A stretch of DNA of 5,719 bases, from positions 1-5,719 of the forward strand of contig JAITPL010000126.1 of NCBI GenBank assembly GCA_031289445.1, read 5' to 3'. The notes under the pieces are model-generated. The model made no database searches. It was not told where the DNA came from and worked only from the letters and a program-made list of their open reading frames with translations. Positions 5,372-5,719 of this stretch are shown piece by piece; the first letter of the stretch is position 1, and each line of letters begins with the position of its first letter. The DNA comes from Tannerella sp. (GTDB lineage: Bacteria > Bacteroidota > Bacteroidia > Bacteroidales > Tannerellaceae). The position numbers and the translations under genes are program-made.

Positions 5372-5719
5372 CTACTTTATTTCGCATCCACCGAAGGATG
5401 TGGTGAGGTCAAGGATGACGGTTTTGCCGGTTGTGGGGCGAGAGATAGAGGAAGAACGATTGTCACTGAAACCGCCAATAGCGCCGCTCTGGTTGATGAC
5501 AATGTTCCAGTCCGCGGGTACGGAAAGCGAAATGCCACCGAAGGAGACCGCTACAGTGATGCGAACAGTGTCAACCCCATCCGATAACTTTATCCGCCGA
5601 AGATCAAGCTCGGCGCCACCGAAAGTGGCCTTTATCGCTATCCTCTTCACATTGCCGTAAGTCCAACGCTCCTTGGCGCCACCAAATAAATAATTTCTCT
5701 CAATAACTTCTTCACTCTT
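5372..5719 (-). CDS. LiaF-like FGG-repeat protein, C-terminal part only
   Basis: The frame is open from the right edge to TAG at 5374-5372, giving the last 115 residues of a longer protein. A GTG at 5650 could be taken as a start, but the 23 codons upstream of it stay open and encode conserved-looking sequence (YLFGGAKERW), so the gene begins outside the window. The visible part repeats a glycine motif: LFGGAKER, TFGGAELDL, SFGGISLSV, AIGGFSD and SFGGCEIK. With VPADWNIVI between repeats, this is typical of the C-terminal domain of LiaF/YvqF (cell wall-active antibiotics response) proteins, in which stacked short beta strands are expected. LiaF proteins of Gram-positives are membrane regulators of envelope-stress sensing; the role of Bacteroidetes relatives is less clear. 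Membrane helices would be expected in the missing N-terminal part. Confidence 0.82.
   Translation of the reverse strand, partial: KSEEVIERNYLFGGAKERWTYGNVKRIAIKATFGGAELDLRRIKLSDGVDTVRITVAVSFGGISLSVPADWNIVINQSGAIGGFSDNRSSSISRPTTGKTVILDLTTSFGGCEIK

Noticed and set aside
5372..5650. A complete 92-residue gene starting at GTG 5650
   Set aside because: The frame stays open upstream to the window edge and encodes a further FGG repeat, so this is the 3' part of a longer gene.

Overview
This window looks like a Bacteroidales chromosome segment (Bacteroides/Prevotella/Muribaculaceae-like; I cannot fix the genus). The evidence is a Porin_10-type outer-membrane protein, a minus-strand promoter core of the Bacteroidetes type (TATCTTTG), no recognisable Shine-Dalgarno sequences ahead of the genes, and gaps filled with short degenerate repeats common in this order. 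Every gene I can support lies on the minus strand, so transcription runs from high to low coordinates. The long plus-strand open frames are antisense shadows.

Layout in transcription order. (1) 5719-5372: the 3' end of a gene for a LiaF-like protein with a C-terminal FGG-repeat domain; its start lies beyond the right edge. (2) 5371-5042: a 330-base gap made of short tandem repeats, a 28-nt REP-like palindrome and the promoter of the next operon. (3) 5041-3727: a two-cluster ferredoxin subunit and the alpha subunit of a four-subunit 2-oxoacid:ferredoxin oxidoreductase (VorB/KorA type). (4) 3730-3560: a 56-residue hydrophobic protein whose start overlaps the alpha stop as ATGA. (5) 3559-3393: a 167-base gap packed with five repeat types in series. 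(6) 3392-2082: the beta (TPP-binding) and gamma subunits. (7) 2076-1: a GTG-started putative porin with a signal peptide, running off the left edge.

The ferredoxin, alpha, beta and gamma subunits would form a complete cytoplasmic enzyme that interconverts a 2-oxoacid plus CoA with an acyl-CoA plus CO2, using low-potential ferredoxin. In anaerobic Bacteroidales such enzymes can run oxidatively on branched-chain or 2-oxoglutarate substrates, or reductively to make 2-oxoacids; the sequence does not settle the substrate. Except for the repeat-filled gap, gene junctions are 4 to 12 bases or overlapping, so the six genes are probably one operon.

The points most worth a second look are the small two-helix membrane protein translationally coupled to the alpha subunit, the repeat mosaic that splits the operon between subunits of one enzyme, the REP-like palindrome, and the porin attached to a central-metabolism operon. 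I found no mobile-element gene, CRISPR array, RNA gene or clear new defence system.
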